From Silene conica (Eukaryota > Streptophyta > Magnoliopsida > Caryophyllales > Caryophyllaceae), in the NCBI GenBank assembly GCA_029255685.2, contig CM055311.2:9421031-9485030 (forward strand): a DNA stretch of 64,000 nt. The letters are read 5' to 3'. This document shows, piece by piece, positions 63,201 to 64,000 of the stretch. The notes below the pieces were generated by a model. The model ran no database searches and was not told the origin of the DNA. It saw nothing but the letters and a program-made list of their open reading frames with translations. The number at the start of each line of letters is the position of its first letter. The stretch's first letter is position 1. A program made the position numbers and the translations under genes.

Positions 63201-63665
63201 CCTACTAGACTTCCATTGTGAAAGGTACTGACGGATAGTACCGTGTTCAATGAGACATAGGTGTTAAATGAAATGGAAGACATAATAAGAGAGAGTACCA
63301 ATTCCATAACTAAGGCGAACAACAGCACCAATCTTTTCCCAAACAGGAAAATCAGCAGAAGTAGCAGTAGCATCAGCAACAGCAAAGCTTTGATTAAAAC
63401 TGGTAACCTCCATAGCTGATCCAGTAAACCCTCTTCCACCACCAACACCACCACTACCACCGTCGGGTCTTTCTCCATCACTACTCCTATCTACTGTGGC
63501 CCTCACACTAACAACACTACCTACACCTCTACCATACCTGATTCTCCCTCTACTCCTCAATGACTTCTGTTGGAATAAGTCAAAGCTGAAACACCCAGTG
63601 TTTACAGCCTTAAACGACGTCGTTGGTGGGTGTGGGGCCCTTGATATTAGTGGTAGTGACTCCAT
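60212..63665 (-). CDS. CPBP-family (CAAX-like) intramembrane protease, probably plastid, 9 exons
   Basis: Exons: 63665-63299, 62530-62379, 62224-62129, 62027-61965, 61510-61442, 61361-61259, 61180-61109, 60584-60496, 60367-60212. All borders are GT/AG with matching phases, giving 388 residues. The first about 60 residues are rich in Ser, Arg and hydroxylated residues, like a chloroplast transit peptide. A Gly-rich linker follows, then several hydrophobic segments. The active-site motif EExxxR is present as GEELFYRAA (E217, E218, R222), and a later conserved His lies in APIITHGIY (H348). CPBP proteases are metal-dependent membrane proteins. A plant homologue (SNOWY COTYLEDON 4 type) is linked to chloroplast development; I am fairly but not fully sure this is that orthologue. 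Exon 1 is separated by an intron that carries repeat insertions. Confidence 0.88.
60711..60873. repeat. 83-bp tandem duplication in protease intron
   Basis: Two copies of a unit starting GCTCACCTACACCA and ending GATAATGAAAGCA lie in tandem (60711 and 60794), in the intron between exons 7 and 8 of the protease gene. They differ by a short CGTACGG insertion and a few substitutions, so the event is fairly recent. Confidence 0.8.
62570..63260. repeat. GACGGATA-type repeat insertions in protease intron 1
   Basis: Inverted and direct GACGGATAATATCCGTC-like words lie at 62625-62655, 62735-62755, 63140-63155 and 63225-63245, with AATGAGA near three of them. They resemble the MITE at 36705-36890. 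The boundaries of individual copies could not be fixed. Confidence 0.4.
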
Positions 63666-63748
63666 TACTATACTTGCATAGCTAAAAATTTTGACAACTA
63701 GGAAGTAATAATGATATTGTAAAGGTAGCAAATAAAAATGGCGATCTG

Positions 63749-63754
63749 TTTATA
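63749..63754 (-). promoter_or_regulatory. TATA box of the protease gene
   Basis: On the minus strand CTATAAAC lies 84 bp before the start codon, preceded by a CT-rich stretch (63755-63775). A transcript start about 30 bp downstream would give a leader of roughly 50-55 nt. Position and sequence fit; there is no direct evidence. Confidence 0.5.
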
Positions 63755-64000
63755 GAGTTTAAGAGAGAAAAAGGGACAAAAGTGGGAGTTTGTGGACGTG
63801 TGTTAATGTTGACGACTCCAACTTGTACTTGTAGAGTTGTAGAGTTGTAGTTGTTGTGGTCAAGTCTTACTGTTTGTTTGTCTATGGAATGAAAGATGTT
63901 AAGATGTTTAATGTTGTTTTAGAGAGAGATATCTGTGATACCCTATTACTGTTTGACATGTGGAGATAATGTTGCATCTTATTGGATTATCTTATTATAT

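Noticed and set aside
1-64000. CRISPR arrays, bacterial operons, rRNA or tRNA genes
   Set aside because: The window is plant nuclear DNA. Repeats are transposon or minisatellite types, and box-A/B motifs seen belong to SINE-like repeats; no tRNA cloverleaf was recognised.

Overview
This is a stretch of eukaryotic, plant nuclear DNA, almost certainly from a eudicot. It is AT-rich and packed with nested transposable elements. It carries only three convincing host genes: a SUPERMAN-like C2H2 zinc-finger repressor gene, a ten-exon acetylornithine deacetylase gene, and a nine-exon chloroplast-type CPBP (CAAX-like) membrane protease gene. Plant-type introns, Sirevirus and Ty3/Gypsy LTRs, Helitrons and Tourist and Stowaway MITEs all agree with this. 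A member of the Caryophyllales is my guess from the style of the repeats; it is not shown by the sequence.

Layout. 1-9435: the 3' three quarters of a Copia/Sirevirus element, with a 1.7 kb Ty3/Gypsy solo LTR inside it (630-2317, TSD ACGAT). 9436-10353: one end of a hAT element, apparently cut by the Sirevirus. 10432-~10700: one end of a CACTA element, followed by unidentified gene-like sequence. 12037-31941: a 19.9 kb autonomous Helitron on the minus strand, with precise ends (A|TC ... hairpin ... CTAG|T). It has a 19-exon Rep-helicase gene (1,828 codons) and a 12-exon RPA1-like gene (530 codons), both open throughout when spliced. 33135-33680: the zinc-finger gene. 35-49 kb: a repeat thicket containing a Copia-type 5' LTR and primer-binding site, opened by a 3.9 kb non-autonomous Helitron, which holds a Harbinger/Tourist element, which holds a Stowaway MITE. 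51077-53179: a second solo LTR (TSD CTAAC). 54144-59367 (+) and 60212-63665 (-): the two convergent host genes.

How the parts work together. The large Helitron encodes a plausible full mobilisation set: an HUH/Y2 replication-initiator nuclease fused to a Pif1-family helicase, plus a single-strand DNA-binding protein. Its most unusual features are an array of small, in-phase duplicated exons near the Rep-helicase N-terminus and a 133-bp block that recurs three times without change inside a 4.85 kb intron. The two host genes at the right are housekeeping types: one acts in ornithine and arginine metabolism, the other is probably a plastid membrane protease.

All exon boundaries were worked out by hand from GT/AG sites, reading phase and remembered family sequences. 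Family names for LTR elements rest on motifs, not on searches.
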